DNA of 64,000 bases from Streptomyces asiaticus (GTDB lineage Bacteria > Actinomycetota > Actinomycetes > Streptomycetales > Streptomycetaceae): contig NZ_JAGSHX010000006.1 in the NCBI RefSeq assembly GCF_018138715.1, positions 434,001-498,000 on the forward strand. The letters are read 5' to 3'. Under the pieces are notes generated by a model. It searched no databases. It was not told the origin of the DNA and saw nothing but the letters and a program-made list of their open reading frames with translations. This document shows, piece by piece, positions 1 to 8,219 of this stretch (within the stretch, counting starts at the first letter, position 1; each line of letters begins with the position of its first letter). The translations under genes were made by a program, and so were the position numbers.

Positions 1-1083
1 GGCTTCGGCTGGGAGTCCCTGCTGCTGGAGTCCGGGTTCCTCGCCGTGTTCCTGGGCAATGAGCACACCGCGCCGCCCGTGCTCATCCTGTGGCTGACGC
101 GCTGGCTGCTGTTCCGGGTGGAGTTCGGCGCCGGGCTGATCAAGATCCGTGGGGACCGCTGCTGGCGGGACCTGACCTGTCTGTACTACCACCATGAGAC
201 CCAGCCGATGCCGGGGCCGCTGAGCTGGTACTTCCACCATCTGCCGAAGCCGCTGCACCGGGTGGAGGTGGCGGCCAACCATGTGGCGCAGCTGATCGTG
301 CCCGTGCTGCTGTTCACGCCGCAGCCGGTCGCGAGCGTGGCCGCGGGCATCGTCGTGGTCACCCAGCTGTGGCTGGTGGCCTCGGGGAACTTCGCCTGGC
401 TCAACTGGCTGACCATCCTGCTGGCGCTCCCGGCGGTCGACGGGCGCCGGGCCGCCGAGGTGCTGGGGCTGCCGGGGCCGCCGCACCTCGCCGCTCCCCC
501 GGTCTGGTACGAGGCGGTGGTGCTGGCCGCCACCGCCCTGGTGCTGGTGCTCAGCTACTGGCCGGCCCGCAATCTGCTGTCGGGCCGTCAGCTGATGAAC
601 TTCTCGTTCAATCCGGTGCACCTGGTCAACACCTACGGGGCGTTCGGCAGCGTCAACCGCAGCCGGCAGGAGGTGGTGATCCAGGGCACCGACGAGGCGG
701 TCCTCACCCCGGACACGGTCTGGCAGGACTATGAGTTCCGGGGCAAGCCGGGCGATGTGCGCCGGTTGCCGCGCCAGTACGCCCCGTACCATCTGCGGCT
801 GGACTGGATGATGTGGTTCGCGGGGCTCTCACCGGGCTACGCCGGGTCCTGGTTCACGCCGCTGATCGGCAAGCTGCTGGTCAACGACCGGGCGACGGTG
901 AAGCTGCTGCGGACCAATCCGTTCCCCGGAGTGCCGCCCACCCATCTGCGGGCGCGGCTGTATCTCTACCGCTTCACCACCCGGGCGGAGCGGCGGGCCA
1001 CCGGGGCCTGGTGGCACCGCACCCTGCTGAGCGAGTTCCTGCCACCGGTCAGGCTGGAGGATCACGGCTCGTCGCGGGCGTGA
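1..1083 (+). CDS. Lipase maturation factor family (LMF1-like) membrane protein, 5' truncated
   Basis: The frame is open from base 1, so the N-terminus lies outside the window; 360 residues are visible. It alternates hydrophobic helices (for example around nt 285-440 and 500-560) with a soluble C-terminal part. The segment WYFHHLPKPLHRVEVAANH and the early FRVEFGAGLIKIRGD stretch are typical of the LMF1 family. In animals LMF1 is an ER membrane factor needed for lipase folding; the role of the bacterial homologues is not established. It stops with TGA and is convergent with the small gene at 1130-1450. The family call is fairly secure, the function unknown. Confidence 0.8.
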   Translation, partial: GFGWESLLLESGFLAVFLGNEHTAPPVLILWLTRWLLFRVEFGAGLIKIRGDRCWRDLTCLYYHHETQPMPGPLSWYFHHLPKPLHRVEVAANHVAQLIVPVLLFTPQPVASVAAGIVVVTQLWLVASGNFAWLNWLTILLALPAVDGRRAAEVLGLPGPPHLAAPPVWYEAVVLAATALVLVLSYWPARNLLSGRQLMNFSFNPVHLVNTYGAFGSVNRSRQEVVIQGTDEAVLTPDTVWQDYEFRGKPGDVRRLPRQYAPYHLRLDWMMWFAGLSPGYAGSWFTPLIGKLLVNDRATVKLLRTNPFPGVPPTHLRARLYLYRFTTRAERRATGAWWHRTLLSEFLPPVRLEDHGSSRA

Positions 1084-1129
1084 CACCAGGCGGGCCCGGG
1101 TCCCGGCGGCTGTGTGGCGCGGCCCGGGC

Positions 1130-1450
1130 TCAGGCGGTGGCGCCCTTCGCGTTCGGGGTCTCGGCGCCGGGCGGTGGGTTGCGCAGCACGGCGTAGCCGA
1201 CGCCGACGCCCACCGCGATCGGCCATTCCAGGACTCCGGCGAGGCCCATCGCGCCGAGGCCGAGGTAGAGCGGCAGCCCGCCCTTGGCGGGCAGCACCCG
1301 CCGTGCGGTCCTGATCGGCATCGTGGCGATGTTCGCTGTGGCCATGGCGGCACGGGGGACGGTGAAGGTCACCGTGCGGTCGCCGTTCTTCCTCGCGGAC
1401 GTGCCCGTCTTCCGGGTGTCGGCCGTCTTGGATGTGGTCGCTGCGCTCAC
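1130..1450 (-). CDS. Small membrane-associated hypothetical protein
   Basis: This is a 106-residue protein. It has a basic, Thr/Arg-rich N-terminal half and one long hydrophobic stretch at about residues 57-89 (GGLPLYLGLGAMGLAG then VLEWPIAVGVGVGYAVL), enough for one or two membrane passes, followed by a short Pro-rich tail. The GTG start is preceded by a strong AGGAGGAAGG ribosome site. It is divergent from the P-type ATPase, about 105 bp apart, across an unusually AT-rich stretch that probably holds both promoters. I do not recognise a named domain. Its position suggests a role linked to the ATPase, but that is inference. Confidence 0.65.
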   Translation of the reverse strand: MSAATTSKTADTRKTGTSARKNGDRTVTFTVPRAAMATANIATMPIRTARRVLPAKGGLPLYLGLGAMGLAGVLEWPIAVGVGVGYAVLRNPPPGAETPNAKGATA

Positions 1451-1555
1451 GCCTTCCTCCTACCGGACGTCCTTTTGATTACTTTATGACGGAATTAGGT
1501 AAGTATAGGCCGATTTTAGGTTCCCGGCATATCAGGACCGAGGGGAGAGCAGCCC
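1451..1555. promoter_or_regulatory. AT-rich divergent promoter region between the small membrane gene and the P-type ATPase
   Basis: About 105 bp between divergent starts. The part at about 1475-1525 is far richer in A/T than anything nearby (for example TTTTGATTACTTTATGACGG and ATTAGGTAAGTATAGG). It can hold promoters in both directions, but I cannot assign a unique -10/-35 pair by eye. An AGGGGAG ribosome site (1541-1547) precedes the TTG start of the ATPase. Confidence 0.45.
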
Positions 1556-4500
1556 TTGCTGCCCATCACTGCGCTCACGGGCCTCGTCTCCGCACCGTCC
1601 CGCGGACTGAACGGTCTGCGGCTGCGGTTCGCGGACATCACCGATGTCCTGCGGGACACCGGCGACGGGCGCGGCGGCCGGAGGGTGTGGGCGCGGGCGG
1701 GCCGGGCTCATGTGGAGGTACGCGGGCTGACCGGCCACGGCGAGGGTCATGAGCGGCTGGTCCAGGAGCTGGAGGACGCGCTGCGGCAGGTGGCGGGCGT
1801 CAACTGGGCCGGGGTGAACGCGGCACTGGGCCAGGTCCTGGTCGACTTCGACGAGGACCGGCTCGGTCCCGACGAGGTGCTGAAGCTGGTCGAGCGCGTC
1901 GAGGAGGCCCATGGGACGGACGGGGACGCCTTCCCGACGAGCCGTCCGCAACCGCCGTTCGCCTCCGCTCCGGCGACGCTGGCCGCGACCGCGCTCGCCG
2001 CCGACTGTCTGGGTCTGATGACGGCCACGATCCGGCGGGTCGCGATGCGCCCCGCCCTCTCCCCCGCGCTGCGGATCCCGACGGTGATGGCGGAGCTCCA
2101 GCCGCGGGTGCGCGGTCTGCTGGAGTCCCGGCTGGGCCGTGCCCACGCCGACACCCTGATCGGCGTGTCGAACGCCGTGGTGCACGCCCTGACCAGGGGT
2201 GAGGCCCCGCTCGCCCTGGACGCGCTGCAACGTGTGCTGCAACTTGCCGAGATCCGCGGCCGGCAGGTCGTATGGCAGCGCCGGGAACCGGAGTTGGTGG
2301 CGGACGGCGATGGGCTCCCGGCGCGCTCGCATCCGCCCACCCCCCGGCCCGCGCCGCTGCCCTCCGGGCCGGTGGAAAACTGTGTCGACCGCACCTCACT
2401 GGCCTCGCTGTCCGGGGCGGGCGGGCTGCTGGCGTGGACCCGGGACCTCGAGCAGTCCGCCAAGGCGCTGCTGGCCACGGTGCCGAAGGCGGCCGCCATG
2501 GGCCGGGAGGCGTTCGCCGCCCGGCTGGGCGATGTGCTGGCGCGCGACGGCGTGGTGCCCATGGACGGCACCGCGCTGCGGCTGCTGGACCGCGTGTCGG
2601 CGGTGCTGATCGACTCGCGGGTGCTGTGCGCCGGCCGGCCGCGGCTGCTGTCGGTCACCACCGTGGGCGATCTGGGGGAGGCCGAGGCGTGGAGCGCGGC
2701 GCAGTCCGTCCTGGACCGCCGCACACTGCGGGAGCTGTCCGGTGAGGGGCCCTGGACGCGCGGCCCGTGGCGGCTGGAGCGGCCCTCCGGGCTCCCCGCG
2801 GCGCCCCCGACGAGCCCGCTGGCCCTGACCGCGGATCTGCACGGCGAGGACGGCCGGCGACAGGCCCGGATCCGGATCGGCTGTGAACTCGACCCGCTGG
2901 CCGACGCCCTGGTGGCGGCGGCCCGCTGCGGTGCGCGGCGTCTGGTGCTCACCAGCCACGCCAGCACGGACGAGATCGCTCCGTGGGCCGATGAGCTGCT
3001 CCCCCTCGGCGTGTCGCTCCCCGACTCGGTGCGCCGGCTACAGATCGAGGGCCACGGCGTGTTGGTGATCAGCGGCGAGGACGACGAGGCGCTGGGCGCG
3101 GCGGATCTCGGCGTCGCCGTCACGGCGCGCGGCGCGGGCCGGGTGTGCTGGTCGGCCGATCTGCTCTGCGGCCCGGGGCTGCTCCACGCGTGGCGTGTCC
3201 TACGGGCGCTCGAGGACGCGCGCTCGGTCAGCCGGCGGTCGGCCCGGCTGTCGATGGGCGGATCCGCGCTCGGCGCGCTGATCGCCGCGGCGGGGACCCG
3301 GCCCGCGGTGGCCGGGCCGGCCACCTCCCCGGTGTACAGCGCGGCGTTCCTGGCCATGCTCGGCGGGATCGGCGCGGCGCGCCGGGTGGAGCGCCGCCCG
3401 GCACCGGCGCCCCGTATCCGCGGCAACTGGCATGCCCTGGGGGCCCGGGAGACCCTGAGCGTGCTGTGCGCGTTCCGGGAGAACGGAACGGAGCTGCCCG
3501 ACGGCTCGGGCGTGTCGCGCGGCGCGGGGACCGGGGACCCGGGCGCGTCGCGGACGTCCGGGGCGCTGTGGGCCGCCGGGGTGCGCCCCGTGCGCAGGGC
3601 CGCCGGGATGGTCGTACGGGCCGGGGCGGCCGATGCCGCGGGATCCGCCTCGGCCCGGTTCGCGGCCCTGACCCGGTACACCGTCTCGCTGGTGCACACG
3701 GTGCGCGAGGAGCTGCACGATCCGCTCACCCCGGTACTGGCGCTGGGCGCTGCGGCCTCCGCGGCGGTGGGATCCGGAGTGGACTCCTTCCTCGTCGTCA
3801 GCGTCATGGCGGGCAACGCGATGATCAGCGGCGCACAGCGGCTCCGGGCCGAGCGCTCGCTGCGCGGCCTGCTGCTGAGCGAGCGGATGAACGGCCGGCT
3901 GGTCGACTGGGCGCCCGCGATGTCCCTGGCGGACGGGGTGACGGTGGACCGTGAGGTGTTCTTCGCGGGGCTGACCACCGCCCCGGTGCGCACGGTGGCC
4001 GCCGAGGAGCTCCGGGTCGGGGACATCATCGCGCTGCGGCCCTCGGATGTCGTACCGGCCGACGCCCGGCTGCTGGTGAGCGACCGGCTGGAGCTGGACG
4101 AGGCCGGGCTGACCGGCGAGTCCGGGCCGGTCGCCAAGGACCCGGCCGCCACGCCGGGCGCCGACCTGGCGGACCGGTCCTGCATGCTCTACCAGGGCTG
4201 CACGGTGCTCGCCGGAACCGGATACGCCGTCGTCGTGGCCGCCGGGGCGCAGACCGAGGCCGGGCGCGCCGCCGAACTGGCCGGGCGCGCCACCGCGCCC
4301 ATCGGGATCGAGGGCCGGCTGGCCGCGCTCACCAAGGTCGCGCTGCCCGCCACCGGCCTCGGGGGCGCCGCCGTCACCCTGCTGGGGCTGTTGCACGGGG
4401 TGCCGGTGCGCGAGGCGCTGTCCACCGGCGTGGCCATCGCGGTGGCCGCCGTGCCCGAGGGGCTGCCGCTGGTGGCCACGGTGGCGCAGTCCGCCGCGGC

Positions 4501-6190
4501 GCGCCGGCTCTCGCACCGCGGGGTGCTGACGCGCTCGGCGCGGGTGCTGGAGGCCCTGGGCCGGGTGGACGTCGTCTGCTTCGACAAGACCGGCACCCTG
4601 ACCGAGGGCCGGCTGGCCGTGGCCCGGGTCGCCGGTTACGACCAGGAGCTGCCGACCCGCGGCGCGCTGGGCAAGCGGCTGCTGCGCACGGCGGCCCGGG
4701 CGTGTCCCGAGCCGGAGGGCGGGCGGGCGCTGGCCCACGCCACCGACCAGGCCGTCATCGACGCGGCGGCGGCGCACTGCGACGGGGACGGCGCCTGGCG
4801 TCCGGTGTCCGAGCTGCCCTTCGAGGCCAGCCGGGGATTCTCGGCGTGTCTGGGCACGCAGTCCGGGCGCCCGCACCTGGCCGTCAAGGGCGCGCCCGAG
4901 ATCGTGCTCGCCCGGTGCGCGTACGCCCTGAGCCCGGGGGCGGCGGACGACACCGTGCCGCTGACCCCGGAGCGGCGGCGCGCCACCGAGCGCCTGCTGT
5001 ACTCGCTGGCCTCGGACGGGCTGCGGGTGCTGGCGGTGGCCGAGACCCGGCCCGCCGCGTCCGACACGCCGACGGCGGAGGTGGCCGAGATCGCCCGGGA
5101 GCTGACCCTGCTGGGCTTCATCGCCATCGCCGACACCACGCGGCCGGGTGCCGCCGAGACCGTCAAGCGGCTCACGGACGCCGGGGTACGCGTCGCCATG
5201 GTCACCGGCGACCATCCGACCACGGCGGTCGCCATCGCCCGGGAGCTGGGCATCCCGGACGCCGAGCCGGTGCTCACCGGGGCGGAGCTGGACACCCTGC
5301 CCGAGGGCGAACGGGTCGAGCGGATCTCCCGTGCCACCGTCTTCGCCCGGGTCTCTCCCGAGCACAAGGTCCGTATCGTCCAGGCGCTGCGGCAGGCCGG
5401 ACAGGTGGTGGCCATGACCGGGGACGGGGTGAACGACGCGGCCGCCATCCGCCTCGCGGACATCGGCATCGGGCTGTCCGCCCACGGCTCGGCCTCGGCC
5501 CGCGCCGCGGCGGACCTGGTGCTCACCGACCCGGACCCGACCCGGATCCTGGACGCCCTGCGGGAGGGCAGGGCGCTGTGGCGCAGTGTGCGCGACGCGG
5601 TGGCGATCCTGGTCGGCGGGAACGCGGGCGAGGTCGCCTTCACCCTTCTGGGCGCGGCGGTGGCCGGGCGGGCGCCGCTGGGCACCCGTCAGCTGCTGCT
5701 GGTGAATCTGCTGACCGACATGCTGCCCGCCCTCGCGGTGGCCCTGGCCCGGGCCCGGGAGCACAAGTCCGGTGAGGACCCGCTGGTCGGCGGCCCGTCC
5801 TCCGTGCTGTTCGGCTCCGATCTGGGCCGGATCCTCGCGGTGCGCGGCAGTGCCACCGCGCTGGGCGCCGCGGCGGCCTGGCAGTGCGGGCGGATGACGG
5901 GCCGGGCCCGGCGGGCGAGCACCATGGGGCTCGCGGCGCTGGTCGGCACCCAGCTGGGCCAGACGTATCTGACCGACTGGCACAGCCCCCTGGTGCTGAT
6001 CACCAGCGTCGCCTCGGCGGCCACGCTGTTCGCCATCGTGGAGACGCCGGTGGTCAGCCACTTCTTCGGCTGTACGCCGCTGGGCCCGATGGCCTGGTCG
6101 ATCGTCGGTGGCTGCTCGGCCGCCGCCACCGTGGGGGCGGCCCTGGCGCCGCGGCTGCTCTTCCCCCGGCGGGTGCCGCTCGCGGTCTGA
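1556..6190 (+). CDS. Large cation-translocating P-type ATPase (CtpI-like)
   Basis: The protein has 1544 residues, much longer than a standard 700-900 residue bacterial P-type ATPase. The N-terminal third (about 1-700) holds a ferredoxin-like, HMA-type fold near residues 45-115 and a long region with little similarity to the core. The C-terminal part is a complete pump: TGES actuator loop (about 850), PEGLP in the ion-binding helix (about 966), phosphorylation motif DKTGTLT (about 1010), TGD and GDGVND (about 1288), and a final hydrophobic bundle. PEGLP is more typical of P2-type (Ca/Mn/Mg-like) pumps than of CPC heavy-metal pumps. The substrate is unknown; mycobacterial CtpI/CtpH are the closest named relatives by architecture. 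The TTG start is supported by AGGGGAG eight bases upstream. Confidence 0.88.
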   Translation: MLPITALTGLVSAPSRGLNGLRLRFADITDVLRDTGDGRGGRRVWARAGRAHVEVRGLTGHGEGHERLVQELEDALRQVAGVNWAGVNAALGQVLVDFDEDRLGPDEVLKLVERVEEAHGTDGDAFPTSRPQPPFASAPATLAATALAADCLGLMTATIRRVAMRPALSPALRIPTVMAELQPRVRGLLESRLGRAHADTLIGVSNAVVHALTRGEAPLALDALQRVLQLAEIRGRQVVWQRREPELVADGDGLPARSHPPTPRPAPLPSGPVENCVDRTSLASLSGAGGLLAWTRDLEQSAKALLATVPKAAAMGREAFAARLGDVLARDGVVPMDGTALRLLDRVSAVLIDSRVLCAGRPRLLSVTTVGDLGEAEAWSAAQSVLDRRTLRELSGEGPWTRGPWRLERPSGLPAAPPTSPLALTADLHGEDGRRQARIRIGCELDPLADALVAAARCGARRLVLTSHASTDEIAPWADELLPLGVSLPDSVRRLQIEGHGVLVISGEDDEALGAADLGVAVTARGAGRVCWSADLLCGPGLLHAWRVLRALEDARSVSRRSARLSMGGSALGALIAAAGTRPAVAGPATSPVYSAAFLAMLGGIGAARRVERRPAPAPRIRGNWHALGARETLSVLCAFRENGTELPDGSGVSRGAGTGDPGASRTSGALWAAGVRPVRRAAGMVVRAGAADAAGSASARFAALTRYTVSLVHTVREELHDPLTPVLALGAAASAAVGSGVDSFLVVSVMAGNAMISGAQRLRAERSLRGLLLSERMNGRLVDWAPAMSLADGVTVDREVFFAGLTTAPVRTVAAEELRVGDIIALRPSDVVPADARLLVSDRLELDEAGLTGESGPVAKDPAATPGADLADRSCMLYQGCTVLAGTGYAVVVAAGAQTEAGRAAELAGRATAPIGIEGRLAALTKVALPATGLGGAAVTLLGLLHGVPVREALSTGVAIAVAAVPEGLPLVATVAQSAAARRLSHRGVLTRSARVLEALGRVDVVCFDKTGTLTEGRLAVARVAGYDQELPTRGALGKRLLRTAARACPEPEGGRALAHATDQAVIDAAAAHCDGDGAWRPVSELPFEASRGFSACLGTQSGRPHLAVKGAPEIVLARCAYALSPGAADDTVPLTPERRRATERLLYSLASDGLRVLAVAETRPAASDTPTAEVAEIARELTLLGFIAIADTTRPGAAETVKRLTDAGVRVAMVTGDHPTTAVAIARELGIPDAEPVLTGAELDTLPEGERVERISRATVFARVSPEHKVRIVQALRQAGQVVAMTGDGVNDAAAIRLADIGIGLSAHGSASARAAADLVLTDPDPTRILDALREGRALWRSVRDAVAILVGGNAGEVAFTLLGAAVAGRAPLGTRQLLLVNLLTDMLPALAVALARAREHKSGEDPLVGGPSSVLFGSDLGRILAVRGSATALGAAAAWQCGRMTGRARRASTMGLAALVGTQLGQTYLTDWHSPLVLITSVASAATLFAIVETPVVSHFFGCTPLGPMAWSIVGGCSAAATVGAALAPRLLFPRRVPLAV

Positions 6191-6229
6191 GAACGCCGCT
6201 CACGAACGGGACATCCCGGGCGTTTCTCA

Positions 6230-6345
6230 CCCAGATCTTTCCGTCCGTTAACCGGACGCTCACCCGGTGTGTGCCGCCCGCTTTCCGACCCCGGTCAGGC
6301 TAGGGAACTGGAAGCGGATGCCTTGCTTCCGTTCGTGTTCCATCC
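6230..6345. promoter_or_regulatory. Inverted repeats upstream of the 42-residue peptide gene
   Basis: Two symmetrical sequences lie in the 167-bp gap after the ATPase. One is a CGTCCG / CGGACG inverted repeat centred on GTTAAC-like DNA (about 6241-6257). The other is a nested stem with GGAAC...GTTCC outside and GGAAGC...GCTTCC inside (about 6304-6340), ending about 18 bases before the peptide start. They could be an ATPase terminator, an operator, or a leader hairpin for the peptide gene. Confidence 0.35.
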
Positions 6346-6357
6346 AGTGAGGTACTC

Positions 6358-6486
6358 ATGGCCGACATTCTCACGACCGTCCTGGTCAAGCTGGCCCAGC
6401 TCGCGCTGGAGGCATTGGTCGCCCAGCTCGCGAAGACACTTCTGACCGCCGCCTTCAGGCCGACCGCCGCCCCGGCCGCGGCCTGA
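6358..6486 (+). CDS. 42-residue hydrophobic small protein
   Basis: The frame starts at ATG 6358 behind a GTGAGG-type ribosome site and stops at TGA 6484-6486. The product is MADILTTVLVKLAQLALEAL followed by VAQLAKTLLTAAF and an Ala/Pro tail. Nearly all of residues 4-33 could form one amphipathic or membrane-inserted helix with only two Lys and one Glu. Codon use is biased to G/C in the third position, which argues for real coding. I know no named family. A small membrane peptide, a toxin-like peptide or a partner of the upstream ATPase are all possible; none is shown. Confidence 0.5.
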   Translation: MADILTTVLVKLAQLALEALVAQLAKTLLTAAFRPTAAPAAA

Positions 6487-6500
6487 CACGGCCGCCCCGC

Positions 6501-6580
6501 CGACCGTTCCCGGGTCTCCATCCCGGGCGACCGTTCCCGGACCCCCGACCCGCCGACCGTTTCCGGACCCCCGTCCCGCC
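6501..6580. repeat. Three-copy 26-27 bp tandem repeat
   Basis: CGACCGTTCCCGG occurs at 6501-6513 and 6528-6540, with a one-base variant (CGACCGTTTCCGG) at 6554-6566. The bases between copies also resemble each other (CCCCCGACCCGC / CCCCCGTCCCGC). The array fills the 99-bp gap between the 42-residue gene and the convergent CDF exporter. No T-run is visible, so a standard terminator is not evident. Confidence 0.6.
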
Positions 6581-6585
6581 CCCGC

Positions 6586-7569
6586 TCAGTGGCCGTACGA
6601 CGCGGCCCGGTGCACCGGACCGTGGGCGGTCGGGCAGTGCTCCCCCTCTGGACGTCCCCGCTCGGCGGGCTCGTCCAGATGATCCACTTGCAGCGTGGTG
6701 TGGGTGATCCCGTACTCGCCGCTCAACACCGCCTCCAGATCCTCCCGTACGGCGTGGCAGTCGCCGCCCGCCGCCACCAGGACATGGGCGGAGAGGGAGA
6801 CCTCGCCCGAGGTGATCTGCCAGACATGCAGATCGTGCACCTCGGCCACCTGCTCATGGGCGACCAGCCGGCCGCCCACCTCATCGGGCTCGACACCGGC
6901 GGGCGCGGCCTCCAGCAGCACCCGGCCGGAGGCCCGCAGCAGTTCCACGCCCGCCTTGATCATGAGGAGGACCACCAGCAGACCGGCGATCGCGTCGGCC
7001 CGGGCGAAGCCCGTCACCACCACCACCAGGCCCGCGATGGCGGTGGCGATGAAGGCGTAGAGATCGTTGAGCACATGCTGGAAGGCACCCTCGACATTGA
7101 GCGAGGAGCGGTTCGCCTTCGACATGCACCACGCGGCCGCGAGATTCACCACCACACCGGCCAGCGCCGTGGCCAGCACCAGACCGCCGGTCACCTCGGG
7201 CGGATCGATCAGCCGCCCCACGCTCTCATAGCCGAGATAGGCGCCGAGCAGCAGCAGGGAAAGCCCATTGGCCTGGGCGGAAAGGATTTCCGACCGCTTG
7301 AGCCCATAGGTGTATCCGCCACGTGCGGGGCGCGCCGAGAGCCGGATCGCGATGAGGGCGAGCACGATCGAGGCGGCGTCGGTGAGCATATGGGCCGCGT
7401 CGGACAGCAGCGCCACGGAGCTGGCCACGATCCCGACGATGACCTCCACCGCCATGAAGCCGCTGATCAGCGCGAGGGCGAGGGTCAGCCACCGGCGGTC
7501 GGCGTTCTCCGCCACCCCGTGGGTGTGGCCGCCGTGCCCCTCGTCGGGTCCGTGCGCATGAGCTCCCAC
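6586..7569 (-). CDS. Cation diffusion facilitator (zinc-type) exporter
   Basis: The protein has 327 residues and is probably a proton-coupled Zn2+ (or Co2+/Cd2+) exporter of the CzcD/ZitB branch. The N-terminus is His-rich (HAHGPDEGHGGHTHG), a common metal-sensing tail. Six hydrophobic helices follow. The paired HxxxD zinc-binding motifs of the family are visible: HMLTD in helix 2 and HVLND in helix 5. A cytoplasmic C-terminal domain contains EVHDLHVW, typical of CDF dimer domains. The GTG start has a GAGGAGGAG ribosome site just upstream. It is convergent with the peptide gene and stands alone. Confidence 0.9.
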   Translation of the reverse strand: MGAHAHGPDEGHGGHTHGVAENADRRWLTLALALISGFMAVEVIVGIVASSVALLSDAAHMLTDAASIVLALIAIRLSARPARGGYTYGLKRSEILSAQANGLSLLLLGAYLGYESVGRLIDPPEVTGGLVLATALAGVVVNLAAAWCMSKANRSSLNVEGAFQHVLNDLYAFIATAIAGLVVVVTGFARADAIAGLLVVLLMIKAGVELLRASGRVLLEAAPAGVEPDEVGGRLVAHEQVAEVHDLHVWQITSGEVSLSAHVLVAAGGDCHAVREDLEAVLSGEYGITHTTLQVDHLDEPAERGRPEGEHCPTAHGPVHRAASYGH

Positions 7570-7876
7570 CGGCTCCTCCTCGGATCGTCTTCGGGACAGG
7601 GCAATTGAAACAGGCCCGAGGGGAATTCGCCAAAGGCTGCAATGGACACGGTTATCAATAGACTCTTGCCACGGCGGCGAATGGATTTATGAATGCGGCA
7701 ATGCTTTTCATTTCGCCGGGTGAAAAGAGAAACGGCCCGGTCGCCGCCCGGGCGGGTCACCGTGGAGCCGCCAGGCCGGGCCGGCCGGCAGTCGCTGACA
7801 TGTGCGACAGCACGCCGATGCGGGTGAGACCAGCGTGCGGAAGGTGACCCGGCGGGGCGCGGCGCGTTGTCCGAAT
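7570..7876. other. Intergenic region with an inverted repeat upstream of the CDF exporter
   Basis: About 307 bp without a convincing gene; the part at 7615-7735 is clearly less GC-rich than its surroundings. CTTTTCA (7704-7710) and TGAAAAG (7721-7727) form a perfect 7-bp inverted repeat with a 10-base spacer, about 135 bp upstream of the exporter start. This could be an operator for a metal-responsive regulator or a terminator. The sequence alone does not decide. Confidence 0.4.
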
Positions 7877-8143
7877 ATGACGACGACGATGCGACGCCGT
7901 TCTCTCTCGCAGCCGAGCAGAGCGCTGGACCGGAGCACCGAAGGCGACGGAACGGTTCATCAGACCGTTCACACATCCACATCCGTACCGATCTACGCGG
8001 CGCTGGTCGAGCGCTGGGCCTCCGCGGGGCGCGCGGTGCCCGGGCGCTACGACCGCGAGTGGACCGAACTGGTCAACTGTCCCCCGTGGCCGGACCGGAT
8101 CCGGGCGGCGACCCGCCCGGCGGCGCGCTCGTCCACCGACTGA
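7877..8143 (+). CDS. Hypothetical protein of about 88 residues
   Basis: Frame from ATG 7877 (an upstream in-frame GTG at 7802 would give 113 residues). The C-terminal half (VPIYAALVERWASAGRAVPG, then RYDREWTELVN) has strong G/C third-position bias and looks like a short conserved actinobacterial protein; the N-terminal part looks less coding. No ribosome site is obvious, so the start is uncertain. It is convergent with cobN. I do not recognise a function. It could be a non-coding stretch if the bias is chance. Confidence 0.42.
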   Translation: MTTTMRRRSLSQPSRALDRSTEGDGTVHQTVHTSTSVPIYAALVERWASAGRAVPGRYDREWTELVNCPPWPDRIRAATRPAARSSTD

Positions 8144-8219
8144 GCCACCGCCGGATTCACCCGGACCCACCCGGACCCACCGGACAAGCGGCGGACGTGC
8201 GAGGAAGCGGCGGACGCGA

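Noticed and set aside
1747..4185. Long open frame of 812 codons opposite the P-type ATPase
   Set aside because: It is Ser/Arg/Ala low complexity, antisense to a clear ATPase; long antisense frames are normal in high-GC DNA.
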